From Mycolicibacterium mageritense (GTDB lineage Bacteria; Actinomycetota; Actinomycetes; Mycobacteriales; Mycobacteriaceae): a stretch of 64,000 nt of DNA. Location: assembly GCF_010727475.1 (NCBI RefSeq), contig NZ_AP022567.1, forward strand, positions 7,874,001 through 7,938,000, written 5' to 3'. Of the stretch, positions 33,713-41,480 are shown one piece after another. The translations under genes were made by a program, and so were the position numbers. The stretch's first letter is position 1. Every line of letters starts with the position of its first letter. Under the pieces are notes generated by a model. The model ran no database searches. It was not told where the DNA came from and saw only the letters and a program-made list of their open reading frames with translations.

Positions 33713-35119
33713 TCACTTGGACGCGGTGTCGTCCGACTCATCGGCGTCGGCGGCCTCGTCGTCACCGGCCTCGGCAACCTCGTCGGCCTGCTCGGATGCC
33801 GGCGGGCCGAAGAACTCGGTGGTGTCGATCACAGTGCCGTCGGTGTCGCTGACGGTCGCGGCGTGGACCACCGCGGCGATGGTCAGCCCGCGCCGGACAT
33901 CGGCGAACATCGCGGGCAGCTGGTTGTTCTGCGACAGGATCTGGATCAGCTGCTGGGGCTCGATGCCGTACTGACGCGACATCAGCACGAGCCGCTCGGT
34001 GAGGTCGTTCTGGCCGACCTGGATGTCGAGCTTGTCGGCGACCGCGTCCATCAGCAGCTGGGTCTTGACGGCCTTCTCGGCGTTGGACTTGTTGTCGGCG
34101 TCGAATTCCTCGCGGCTGCTGCCCTGTTCGGTCAGCGCCTCGTTGAACTTGTCCTCGTCGTGGTCGAGACCGTGGATCGCGTTGTGCAGGGTCTCGTCGA
34201 TCTGGGCCTGCACGATCTTCTCGGGCAGCGGCACCTCGGTCTGCTCGAGCAGTTCCTCGATCGCCTTGTCGCGGATCTGCTCGGCCTGCTGCACGCTCTT
34301 GGCGCGCCGCACCTGATCGGTGAGGTTTTCCTTGAGCTCCTCGAACGTGTCGAATTCGCTTGCCAGCTGGGCGAATTCGTCATCCGGCTCGGGCAGCTCG
34401 CGCTCCTTGACCGACTTGACGGTCACGGTCACCTCGGCGTCCTTGCCAGCGTGCTCACCGGCGGCGAGCTTGGTGGTGAACACCTTCGACTCGCCGGCCT
34501 TCAGTCCCTTGATGGCGTCGTCGAGACCCTCGATCAGCTGACCGGAACCGACCTCGTGCGACAAGCCTTCGGTGGCGGCCTCGGGAACCTCTTCGCCGTC
34601 GACTGTGGCCGACAGGTCGATCGAGACGAAGTCCCCCTCCTGGGCCCCGCGCTCGACGCCGGTCAGGGTGCCGAAGCGCGCGCGCAGCGACTGCAGCTCG
34701 GCGTCGACCTCCTCGTCGGTCACCTCGATCGGGTCGACCGTGATCTTCAGCGACTCCAGGTCGGGCAGCGTGATCTCGGGACGAACGTCGACCTCGGCGG
34801 TGAACGCCAGCTCCTGGCCGTCCTCCAGCTTGGTCACCTCGATCTCGGGCTGGCCCAGCGGCTTGACGTCGGAGGCCGTGACGGCCTCGCTGTAGCGGCT
34901 CGGCAGCGCGTCGTTGACGACCTGCTCCAGCACCGCGCCGCGGCCGATGCGGGCCTCCAGCAGCTTGCGCGGGGCCTTGCCGGGCCGGAAGCCGGGCAGC
35001 CGGACCTGCTTGGCCAGCTCCTTGAAGGCGCGGTCGAAATCGGGCTCAAGCTCGGTGAAGGGCACCTCCACATTGATGCGCACCCGCGTGGGGCTCAACT
35101 GCTCGACCGTGCTCTTCAC
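33713..35119 (-). CDS. tig: Trigger factor (ribosome-associated chaperone, peptidyl-prolyl isomerase)
   Basis: 468 aa from a GTG at 35119 with AGGAG 10 bases upstream. Longer in-frame starts would cross the tRNA-Pro gene and are rejected. N-terminal ribosome-binding domain (FDRAFKELAKQVRLPGFRPGKAPRKLL, shown by its signature GFRPGKAP), central FKBP-like domain (about 155-240, EGDFVSIDL, ESKVFTTKL) and helical C-terminal domain ending in a long acidic tail. It binds nascent chains at the ribosome exit and lies next to clpP1 as in M. tuberculosis. Confidence 0.95.
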   Translation of the reverse strand: MKSTVEQLSPTRVRINVEVPFTELEPDFDRAFKELAKQVRLPGFRPGKAPRKLLEARIGRGAVLEQVVNDALPSRYSEAVTASDVKPLGQPEIEVTKLEDGQELAFTAEVDVRPEITLPDLESLKITVDPIEVTDEEVDAELQSLRARFGTLTGVERGAQEGDFVSIDLSATVDGEEVPEAATEGLSHEVGSGQLIEGLDDAIKGLKAGESKVFTTKLAAGEHAGKDAEVTVTVKSVKERELPEPDDEFAQLASEFDTFEELKENLTDQVRRAKSVQQAEQIRDKAIEELLEQTEVPLPEKIVQAQIDETLHNAIHGLDHDEDKFNEALTEQGSSREEFDADNKSNAEKAVKTQLLMDAVADKLDIQVGQNDLTERLVLMSRQYGIEPQQLIQILSQNNQLPAMFADVRRGLTIAAVVHAATVSDTDGTVIDTTEFFGPPASEQADEVAEAGDDEAADADESDDTASK

Positions 35120-35160
35120 TGTTCTTGCTCCTAGATAGTTCTGTCGTACTGGCGGGCGAG

Positions 35161-35234
35161 TCGGGGTGACAGGATTTGAACCTGCGGCCTTCCGCTCCCA
35201 AAGCGGATGCGCTACCAAGCTGCGCTACACCCCG
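35161..35234 (-). tRNA. tRNA-Pro (anticodon TGG)
   Basis: 74 bases on the minus strand: acceptor stem CGGGGTG/CACCCCG with the C1-G72 pair typical of bacterial tRNA-Pro, D-loop with AGCTTGGTAGC, anticodon loop CTTTGGGAG and T-loop GGTTCAAATCC. The 3' CCA is not encoded. It lies 41 bases upstream of tig on the same strand. Confidence 0.95.
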
Positions 35235-35360
35235 TGTGGCGTGACGATCCGCTGCGGCAAAACCCGCGAACGGACCACGCGAGATACTACGTGCTGACGA
35301 CACGGAGCATTCAATTGGATTTGATTCGGGGCGTGCCGGTACAGTGCTGGTGCTGCACAT

Positions 35361-35434
35361 GCGGGCGTAGCTCAATGGTAGAGCCCTAGTCTTCCAAACT
35401 AGCTACGCGGGTTCGATTCCCGTCGCCCGCTCCA
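35361..35434 (+). tRNA. tRNA-Gly (anticodon TCC)
   Basis: Acceptor stem GCGGGCG/CGCCCGC, D-arm AGCTCAATGGTAGAGC, anticodon loop CTTCCAA, T-arm GGGTTCGATTCCC, discriminator T. Unlike the neighbouring tRNA-Pro, CCA is encoded (35432-35434). Its 3' side borders a non-core block, as expected of a tRNA used as integration target. Confidence 0.95.
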
Positions 35435-35483
35435 CGCGCTACCTGCGGAGACGCGGTAGCGGCCCGCCAGGGACTGAGTTCTT

Positions 35484-35511
35484 GTACCCCGGCTGTACCC
35501 CGAATCGGGGT
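35484..35511. repeat. TGTACCCCG repeats beside tRNA-Gly, possible integrase arm-site remnant
   Basis: TGTACCCCG occurs at 35484-35492 and again at 35494-35502. The second copy forms an inverted repeat ACCCCG-aat-CGGGGT (35497-35511). Short direct repeats of this kind next to a tRNA 3' end resemble arm sites of tyrosine integrases, but no integrase gene or second attachment copy is visible. Confidence 0.4.
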
Positions 35512-35711
35512 GATACGCCCTCAGCCCGGTGTTGCCATTGGGGCTCCTGAGCAGGGAGTAACCCGTGTTGCGTCGGCTCAGCTCAACGCCACCCCGCACC
35601 CGCGTGTCGCATTGCATCGAACAGACGTTCGTCTACCGTGAATGGCAGTCGGGCTCGATTGCAGAGCCCTGAAAAAAATGCCGCCAAAAGGCGGACAAAA
35701 GGACTCGAAGA

Positions 35712-36584
35712 ATGACGACGACCGACGACCAGTGGGCACCTCTCGAACTTGGAGAAGAAGAGGTCGAGGTGTTCACGGCGCTCCGCGAGGATGTGCCGGA
35801 CTACCTCTACCGGTCGCTGTGGACATGGATCTTCGATCGGTTCTCGACGTCTGGCTCGACGCAGATGACTCGGATCTTCAATCCCCGCCTAGCGCGGGAA
35901 TGTGAACGAGTGCTGAAGATCTCAATCGCAGACAGTGGCCCGTACGCCGACGAGAGTTTTCACGCCGTCCAGAACGCAGTCCGGGGCCCAGACCTTTTGA
36001 CCTGGCGGCTGGTCGACTTTCTCGCGTCGCAACTTTATCGCCGGAACGGAGCGATTGACGAGCTCGGAAAGATCCTCGTCCAATCAGGAGCCGCTTGGGA
36101 TATTGGTGACCGACAGGGCAAGTCCGGACTTGTCCGCCGAGTACCCCAGGGAGTCAAGGCCGCTGCCGAAGCGGCGTTCCAAAAGCCCAATGCCGGCAAA
36201 CGGCTTGCCATCGCGTGGGAAGACGCGTTCGGAGTCAACCCCAACCCGTCGAAGGCGTACTGGTTCGCCGTAAAAGCGGTCGAGGATGCTAGTGCTCCCG
36301 TGGTCATCCCGAACGACCCAGGACCCACCCTCGGCAAGGTCATCAGTCGAATGGAACAGGGCGGCCAATTCAATCTGCCCCATCTCCGCGAAGATCCCAG
36401 GGCTGCCACTCATGAGGTGCTGATTGGCATGATGCGGATGCTCTGGGTCGGGCAGTACGACCGCCACGGGGGACTGCCACAGTCCCCACTGCCGGATGAC
36501 GTCACGCAGAAGGAGGCTGAATCGGCGGTCCTGCTGGCGGTCAACCTGGTTGGTTGGTTCGAGAGCGGACACGTACAGCAGTAG
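35712..36584 (+). CDS. Hypothetical protein with Abi_C-like C-terminal region
   Basis: 290 aa, soluble. The N-terminal half has the LWTWIFDRFS and RLVDFLASQLYRR helices. The C-terminal third has TLGKVISRMEQGG, then GMMRMLWVGQYDRHGG and ESAVLLAVNLVGWFESG. This arrangement recalls actinobacterial proteins with an AbiJ-N-terminal/abortive-infection C-terminal layout, where an RNase (HEPN-like) role is suspected. QxDRHG is the most conserved stretch I recall. The start follows AAAAGGAC. It is the first gene after tRNA-Gly, fitting a defence cargo; function is inferred. Confidence 0.6.
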   Translation: MTTTDDQWAPLELGEEEVEVFTALREDVPDYLYRSLWTWIFDRFSTSGSTQMTRIFNPRLARECERVLKISIADSGPYADESFHAVQNAVRGPDLLTWRLVDFLASQLYRRNGAIDELGKILVQSGAAWDIGDRQGKSGLVRRVPQGVKAAAEAAFQKPNAGKRLAIAWEDAFGVNPNPSKAYWFAVKAVEDASAPVVIPNDPGPTLGKVISRMEQGGQFNLPHLREDPRAATHEVLIGMMRMLWVGQYDRHGGLPQSPLPDDVTQKEAESAVLLAVNLVGWFESGHVQQ

Positions 36585-36636
36585 TGCTTGACCGCAGTCT
36601 GACCCCGAAGCAGTGCGACGACCAACGGAGGTTCGG

Positions 36637-36966
36637 TTGACATCTTTCCCGGAAGAGCAAGTCGAGATGCACATCGCCGACGTCCTATCCGCCGGACCTG
36701 AAACGAAGGCAGCCGTCAGGGTGGTGCGCCTCAAGGCCCGCGACCTCAATGACACCCATATCGGCCAGTGGATCGGCGGCAACGAAAATGGCTACAACTT
36801 CGGCATGAAGATCTTGAAGGTCCAGCACGTCAACGAGGGCACGGCCCCAGGAGTCAGCGTGTGGTATCGGAAGTCTGAGCTGCCTGACGGTACGCCCGCA
36901 ATGGACTCCAGGATGCACGTCCCGTTCGATACCGACCTCGAACTCATCGAAATGATGGCCTGGTAA
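36637..36966 (+). CDS. Small hypothetical protein in tRNA-Gly island
   Basis: 109 aa if translation begins at the TTG at 36637, which has GGAGG (36627-36631) 5 bases upstream; GTG at 36613 in frame is an alternative. Soluble, mixed charge, with a beta-rich look (ADVLSAGPETKAAVRVVRLK, GVSVWYRKSELPDG). I do not recognise the family. It follows the Abi_C-like gene by 52 bases and is probably co-transcribed. Confidence 0.55.
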   Translation: MTSFPEEQVEMHIADVLSAGPETKAAVRVVRLKARDLNDTHIGQWIGGNENGYNFGMKILKVQHVNEGTAPGVSVWYRKSELPDGTPAMDSRMHVPFDTDLELIEMMAW

Positions 36967-37047
36967 ACCCAGCTAGTCGCACCTCAACCCCACAGCGGCA
37001 CAACATTTTCCCCGTACCTCGGCGCAGCTGCCATCGCGTCCAGAGCA

Positions 37048-37551
37048 CTATTCCGCCTCGCAATCTCCCTCCGCTTTGCGTTCGTCGACGATCTGTTGGA
37101 CCGGCTTACCAAGGTCTTCCGCGAACTCTGGCGTCGGAAGTAGTAGCCACTGGCCGTCTTGGTACTCAAGTTCCGCCGGAATCTTGAAGCCCATCACCTC
37201 AAGGCGGGTGATCGCCTTATCGGCTCCGTCGAGCCGTACAGGCACTGCCTTCGTCGGCATCTGAACGAGGGAACTCGTACACGTCGCGCTGAGGGTCACG
37301 TAGTCGTCTTGGGTGATACCGTCGCGAACCTGCTCGTTGAACAACAACCACACGCCCGCGTAGTCGCTAGCCGCTCGACGGTCGGCCCACTCTTGCGCCA
37401 CCGCCGTTGCGGCCTCGAGGGTCTTCGGCTGCGCAGGTGTCGTCGTTGTCGTCGGACTGGCTGCGGCGCTCTGAGCGCTTTCGGTTGCGGTTGATCCGCA
37501 GCCGGTGAGTGCCAGGGCGATCAGAGCAGCAAGGGCGGTGGTGCGCGACAT
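37048..37551 (-). CDS. Small lipoprotein in tRNA-Gly island
   Basis: 167 aa from the ATG at 37551; an ATG four codons upstream (37563) is also possible. A signal peptide ends in the lipobox LTGC (Cys about 19), followed by a Ser/Thr/Pro-rich linker, so it is anchored outside the membrane. The C-terminal 110 residues (AQEWADRRAASDYAGVWLLF, then YVTLSATC) look like a small alpha+beta NTF2-like domain. It converges on the hypothetical gene ending at 36966. Function unknown. Confidence 0.7.
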   Translation of the reverse strand: MSRTTALAALIALALTGCGSTATESAQSAAASPTTTTTPAQPKTLEAATAVAQEWADRRAASDYAGVWLLFNEQVRDGITQDDYVTLSATCTSSLVQMPTKAVPVRLDGADKAITRLEVMGFKIPAELEYQDGQWLLLPTPEFAEDLGKPVQQIVDERKAEGDCEAE

Positions 37552-37952
37552 GACGGTGAGCATATGGGGTGCCGGTTTGCTGCCGACAAGTGATGCTGGC
37601 CCGGCTAAGGCCCCGTCATCAGCCGCCGATTGGTGAGCGCTTCGGTCAACGGCGAAGAACAACCGAAACTACGCCTGACAACGGTGAGCCCTATCGGGGA
37701 TAACTCTCTTAAGTCGCTCGGCCGCGCCGATCGGCAGTGCGGCGGGCACGTGACTCGGGCGCGGGCACGACACCGTGCGCGATGCCGTTGCCGGCGTGGA
37801 TTCCGGCGATGAAGGCAACGAGGCAGCGCACGGGCAAGTAGCGCTGGGCGCGGGTCCACAACGAGGTCTTCTGATGCAGCATGCCTCGATGCTGTCGCGT
37901 TGGGGCGCCCACCAACAGTGGCCCTGGTGCCGATGTTCGTTAAGATAGTGAC
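37552..37952. other. Intergenic region between island lipoprotein and GlxA-type regulator
   Basis: About 400 bases separate the divergent starts of the lipoprotein gene and the regulator at 37953. Apart from one doubtful short frame (37709-37882, minus) I see no gene, tRNA fragment or long repeat. It may mark the right edge of the tRNA-Gly island, but no copy of the tRNA 3' end is present. Confidence 0.5.
37709..37882 (-). CDS. Possible small protein or gene remnant
   Basis: 57 codons from an ATG at 37882 with GAGG 1-4 bases upstream. It encodes one hydrophobic stretch (RCLVAFIAGIHAGNGIAHG) and a basic, Arg-rich tail. It could be a short membrane peptide or the beginning of a truncated gene. 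There is no family recognition and length alone gives little support. Confidence 0.25.
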   Translation of the reverse strand: MLHQKTSLWTRAQRYLPVRCLVAFIAGIHAGNGIAHGVVPAPESRARRTADRRGRAT

Positions 37953-38927
37953 ATGCATTCGGTGGCGATCCTCGCCTATGACGGCATGTCGGGATTCGAG
38001 TCCGGATTGGCCGCCGAGATCTTCGGCATCACCGAGCTGTCGGAGCAGTTCTCGGCAGGCATCGCGCGGCCGTGGTACTCGGTCCGGCTGTGTGCCGAAC
38101 AGCCTGAGCTCCGGATGGTCGGCGGCGCGACGGTGACGACGCCGTACGGGCTGGCCGACCTGGCGACCGCAGACACGGTCGTGATCCCCAGCGTGCCGGA
38201 TGTGACCAGACCGCCGTCACCCGACGTGGTCGACGCCATCCGCTCCGCACGGGATCGCGGGGCGCGCCTGGTGTCGATCTGCTCGGGCGCGTTCGCGTTG
38301 GCCGCCGCCGGAGTGCTCGACGGCAGGCGCGCCACCACGCATTGGATCTACGTCGACCAACTCGCGCGACGCCACCCTCAGATCGTCGTCGACCCGGGCC
38401 CGCTCTACGTCGACGAGGGCGACGTGCTCACCAGCGCGGGATGCGCCGCAGGGTTGGATCTGTGTCTGCACATCGTCCGCACCGACCACGGCACCCAGGT
38501 CGCCAACGACGTCGCGCGGCGCCTCGTCGTCGCACCGCACCGCGCGGGCGGGCAGGCGCAGTACATCGAAAGCCCGGTCCCGGAACCGACGACAGACGGG
38601 CGCATCGCGGCCGGAATGGCTTGGGCGCTGGCCCATCTCGATTCCCCCATCACGCTCGACGAGCTCGCGGCCCGCTCGGCCCTGTCCCGGCGGAGCTATC
38701 TGCGGCAGTTCACGAAGGCCACCGGAACCACACCGATCAAATGGCTCATCGGGCAACGCATCCAGGCCAGCCTCGCACTGCTGGAGTCGTCGTCGCTGTC
38801 CATCGAGCAGATCGCCACGCGCGTCGGCTTCGACTCACCCGTCACGTTCCGGCACCACTTCGTCCGGCAACTGCGCACCACGCCCAGCGAGTACCGCAGT
38901 TGCTTCACGGGCGAGCGCTCGGGATAG
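37953..38927 (+). CDS. GlxA/FtrA-type transcriptional regulator (DJ-1/PfpI + AraC HTH)
   Basis: 324 aa. The N-terminal 190 residues are a DJ-1/PfpI-like domain with the nucleophile-elbow-like LVSICSGAFALAAAGVLDGR and TSAGCAAGLDLCLHIV. The C-terminal AraC module has TLDELAARSALSRRSYLRQF and IATRVGFDSPVTFRHHFVRQL. Such regulators control nitrogen-compound, amine or aldehyde metabolism. No obvious target gene is adjacent, so it probably acts elsewhere. Confidence 0.88.
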   Translation: MHSVAILAYDGMSGFESGLAAEIFGITELSEQFSAGIARPWYSVRLCAEQPELRMVGGATVTTPYGLADLATADTVVIPSVPDVTRPPSPDVVDAIRSARDRGARLVSICSGAFALAAAGVLDGRRATTHWIYVDQLARRHPQIVVDPGPLYVDEGDVLTSAGCAAGLDLCLHIVRTDHGTQVANDVARRLVVAPHRAGGQAQYIESPVPEPTTDGRIAAGMAWALAHLDSPITLDELAARSALSRRSYLRQFTKATGTTPIKWLIGQRIQASLALLESSSLSIEQIATRVGFDSPVTFRHHFVRQLRTTPSEYRSCFTGERSG

Positions 38928-39026
38928 CCGATTTCAGCGAAACCGCAGCCGGCCCACACCGCTCGGCGAGGTTCCGACCGTTCATAACCGGTAGGGCGCA
39001 CAGGCGCGCCCGATGGAGGTAAGGAA

Positions 39027-39278
39027 ATGAGGATCCGCCCAGTTGTGTTGACGGCGACCGCCGCCGCGGCAGCGTCGATCGCCCTGGCGCCCATTGCGCA
39101 GGCCGCCCCGACACCGACCCACCCGACCGACAGCCAGAAGATCGCTCCGGCCCCACAGCGGTGCACGTCGACGAGCGCCGGTAGCGAGTGCTTCTCGCCT
39201 GGAAACGCCCAGATCAACGACTCGCCGCCGGCCGTCCAGAATTTCCCGATGTACGGCGCTTTTCCGTGGATCTGGTGA
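39027..39278 (+). CDS. Small exported protein
   Basis: 83 aa with a clear Sec signal peptide cleaved after AQA (about residue 27), leaving about 56 residues rich in Pro and Ser with two Cys (RCTSTSAGSECFS), likely a disulfide. GGAGGTAAGGA precedes the ATG, a strong ribosome site. Short exported proteins of this shape are frequent in mycobacteria and mostly uncharacterised. Confidence 0.75.
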   Translation: MRIRPVVLTATAAAAASIALAPIAQAAPTPTHPTDSQKIAPAPQRCTSTSAGSECFSPGNAQINDSPPAVQNFPMYGAFPWIW

Positions 39279-39402
39279 TTCGCGGCTACCGTTGAGCGTC
39301 ACGACTCGGTTTCGAATCGCTTCCGATCGACTCGCAACCACAGCCGCAGGACCGTAACGCCCCTACATTCGGGTGGTCACGACCCGAACCCCCAGGAGCA
39401 GC

Positions 39403-40587
39403 ATGCGCGCCACAGCCGTCCCGATCGCGGGCACATGCGCTCCGGAGTTCGCCAGGGTCGGCGCGGCTTTCGAACGCAATTTCACCGATCACGGCGAGAT
39501 CGGTGCCGCGGTTGCCGTGTGGGTCGAAGGCGAGCTGGTGGTCAACCTGTGGGGTGGCCACGCCGACGCCGACCGCACGCGTCCGTGGCGGCACGACACC
39601 TTGGCCAGCGTGTTCTCCGGTTCCAAGGGACTGACCAGTTCGTGCGTGCATCTTCTTGCCGACCGCGGTGAGATCGACCTGCACGCGCCCGTGGCGCGCT
39701 ACTGGCCCGAATTCGGGCAGGCCGGCAAACAGGACATCACGCTCGCGATGGTGCTCGGGCACCGGTCCGGTGTGATCGGGCCCCGTGAACCGATGGGCTG
39801 GCGTGAGGTGACCGACTGGGACGCGGTGTGCGCGCGCATCGCCGCCGCCGAACCGTGGTGGCCGCCGGACACCGCGCAGGGATACCACGTGGTGACGTTC
39901 GGGTTCATCCTCGGTGAGGTCGTGCGGCGCGTGACCGGCCGCACTCTCGGGCAGTATCTGCGCACCGAGATCGCCGAGCCGATGGGCATCGACGTCCACA
40001 TCGGCCTGCCCGCTCCCGAACACCACCGGTGCGCGGACATGATCAACAAGCCCACCGTGCGCGGCGTGCTGGCCGACAACGGGGTGTCGCAGCCGCCCGG
40101 TGCGCTCGACGACCATCCGATGGCCGGGTTTGCCGTGTCGATGAACTTCGTCCCCGACGACGAGCTCGGCGTGCACGCGCTCGACGCCTGGCGCTCGGCG
40201 GAATTCCCCAGCACCAACGCGCACGTGTCAGCGCTTGGCATGGCCACGTTCTACAACGCGCTCGCCCAGGAGAAGCTGCTCAGCCGCGAACACATGGAGC
40301 TGTGCCGGGTTTCGCAGGGCGGGTTCGACACCGACGTGGTGCTGGGACCGCGCGTGGCCGACCACGGTTGGGGCCTCGGCTTCATGCTCAACCAGCGCGG
40401 CGTCGCCGGCCCCAACCGGCGCACGTTCGGCCACGGCGGGTCGGGTGGCTCGTTCGCATTCGTCGATCTGGAGCACCGGATCGGCTACGCGTACGTGATG
40501 AACTACTTCGACGCCACCAAGTGCAACGCCGACCCGCGCACAGTGGCGTTGTCCAACGAGGTGTACTCCGCTCTCGGCGTAATCTGA
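39403..40587 (+). CDS. lipP: Beta-lactamase-like serine esterase/lipase LipP
   Basis: 394 aa, the same length I recall for M. tuberculosis LipP (Rv2463). The ATG at 39403 follows AGGAG (39394-39398). Class C beta-lactamase fold: nucleophile in SGSK (SxxK), catalytic Tyr in GYHVVTFGFILGEV, and the HGGSGGS motif replacing KTG near the C-terminus. It has no signal peptide, so it is an intracellular esterase. Its place after tig and the tRNAs matches M. tuberculosis order. Confidence 0.85.
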   Translation: MRATAVPIAGTCAPEFARVGAAFERNFTDHGEIGAAVAVWVEGELVVNLWGGHADADRTRPWRHDTLASVFSGSKGLTSSCVHLLADRGEIDLHAPVARYWPEFGQAGKQDITLAMVLGHRSGVIGPREPMGWREVTDWDAVCARIAAAEPWWPPDTAQGYHVVTFGFILGEVVRRVTGRTLGQYLRTEIAEPMGIDVHIGLPAPEHHRCADMINKPTVRGVLADNGVSQPPGALDDHPMAGFAVSMNFVPDDELGVHALDAWRSAEFPSTNAHVSALGMATFYNALAQEKLLSREHMELCRVSQGGFDTDVVLGPRVADHGWGLGFMLNQRGVAGPNRRTFGHGGSGGSFAFVDLEHRIGYAYVMNYFDATKCNADPRTVALSNEVYSALGVI

Positions 40588-40638
40588 GCGTCCTTCACGC
40601 ACCGGGAACAGCGGTTTCCTGTAGGTACGCTGGACGCC

Positions 40639-41466
40639 ATGAACAGCTTCTTGCTGGTACTCATCGTCCTGGTCGTCGCCGCGATCGCGTTCGTCGTGTA
40701 CAGCTCGTCGAAGGCCAACGGCAGGCGCTCGGCCGAATCGCTGGCCGACGCCAAGGCTGACGCGCGCCGCGTCATCGAACGCCTCGGCGGCCAGGTGCTC
40801 AACCTGACCGGCAGCGACGACGCGTCCAAGCAAGCGCTCGCCGACGCCTCCGAGCGCTACACCGCGGCGTCGTCACAGATCGACCAGGCGACCACGGCCA
40901 AACAGGCCGCCCTGGCCAAGGAGAGCGCCATCGAGGGGCTCTACTACGTGCGTGCGGCCCGGACCGCCATGGGCATGGATCCCGGCCCGGAGCTGGAATC
41001 GCTGGCCGGGCAACGCTCGGCGGGTGCGGTCACCGAGGACCGCAAGATCGACTTCGAGGGCAGGCAGATCGAGGCGTCGCCGACGCCGTCGCAACGCACG
41101 CCCAACTACTACCCCGGCGGCCGGGTAGCCGGGCGCCCGGTCCCGGCCGGCTGGTACTCCGAACCGTGGTGGAAGCCCGCGCTCATCGCAGGCGCGTGGG
41201 GCCTGGGTTCCGTGCTGCTGTTCGACGCTCTGTTCTCCGGAATGCACGGCGTCGACTACGGCGCGCAGGGCTTCGAAAGTGGTTACGGTGACGGCTATTC
41301 CGACGGATTCTCGGCCGGCCAGGACGCCGGCGCCGATGCCGGTGGCGCCGACGGCGGTGGCGATTGGGGCGGTGTCGACACCGGCGGCGGCTGGGACGGC
41401 GGCGGATCCGACGGTGGCGGCTTCGACTTCGGCGGCGGCGATTTCGGCGGCGGTTTCGACTTCTGA
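40639..41466 (+). CDS. Membrane protein with Gly/Asp-rich C-terminus
   Basis: 275 aa. One N-terminal membrane anchor (LLVLIVLVVAAIAFVVY), a helical, Ala-rich middle resembling coiled coil (about 35-110), and a second hydrophobic stretch near 190. The last 60 residues are a low-complexity tail of GGG, GDG and aromatic residues (DGGGFDFGGGDFGGG). The layout resembles other actinobacterial proteins with DUF1542/TPM-like neighbours, but no function is known. It converges on the antiporter gene with a 14-base gap. Confidence 0.72.
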   Translation: MNSFLLVLIVLVVAAIAFVVYSSSKANGRRSAESLADAKADARRVIERLGGQVLNLTGSDDASKQALADASERYTAASSQIDQATTAKQAALAKESAIEGLYYVRAARTAMGMDPGPELESLAGQRSAGAVTEDRKIDFEGRQIEASPTPSQRTPNYYPGGRVAGRPVPAGWYSEPWWKPALIAGAWGLGSVLLFDALFSGMHGVDYGAQGFESGYGDGYSDGFSAGQDAGADAGGADGGGDWGGVDTGGGWDGGGSDGGGFDFGGGDFGGGFDF

Positions 41467-41480
41467 TCCCGCCGCACGGA

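Noticed and set aside
35399..35617. A 72-codon minus-strand frame covering the 3' end of tRNA-Gly.
   Set aside because: It crosses a well-formed tRNA gene and has no ribosome site; a chance frame.
35435..35711. Search for an attachment-site duplication of the tRNA-Gly 3' end further right.
   Set aside because: I found no second copy of the T-arm/acceptor sequence before 39 kb, so an att pair cannot be claimed; only short TGTACCCC repeats remain.
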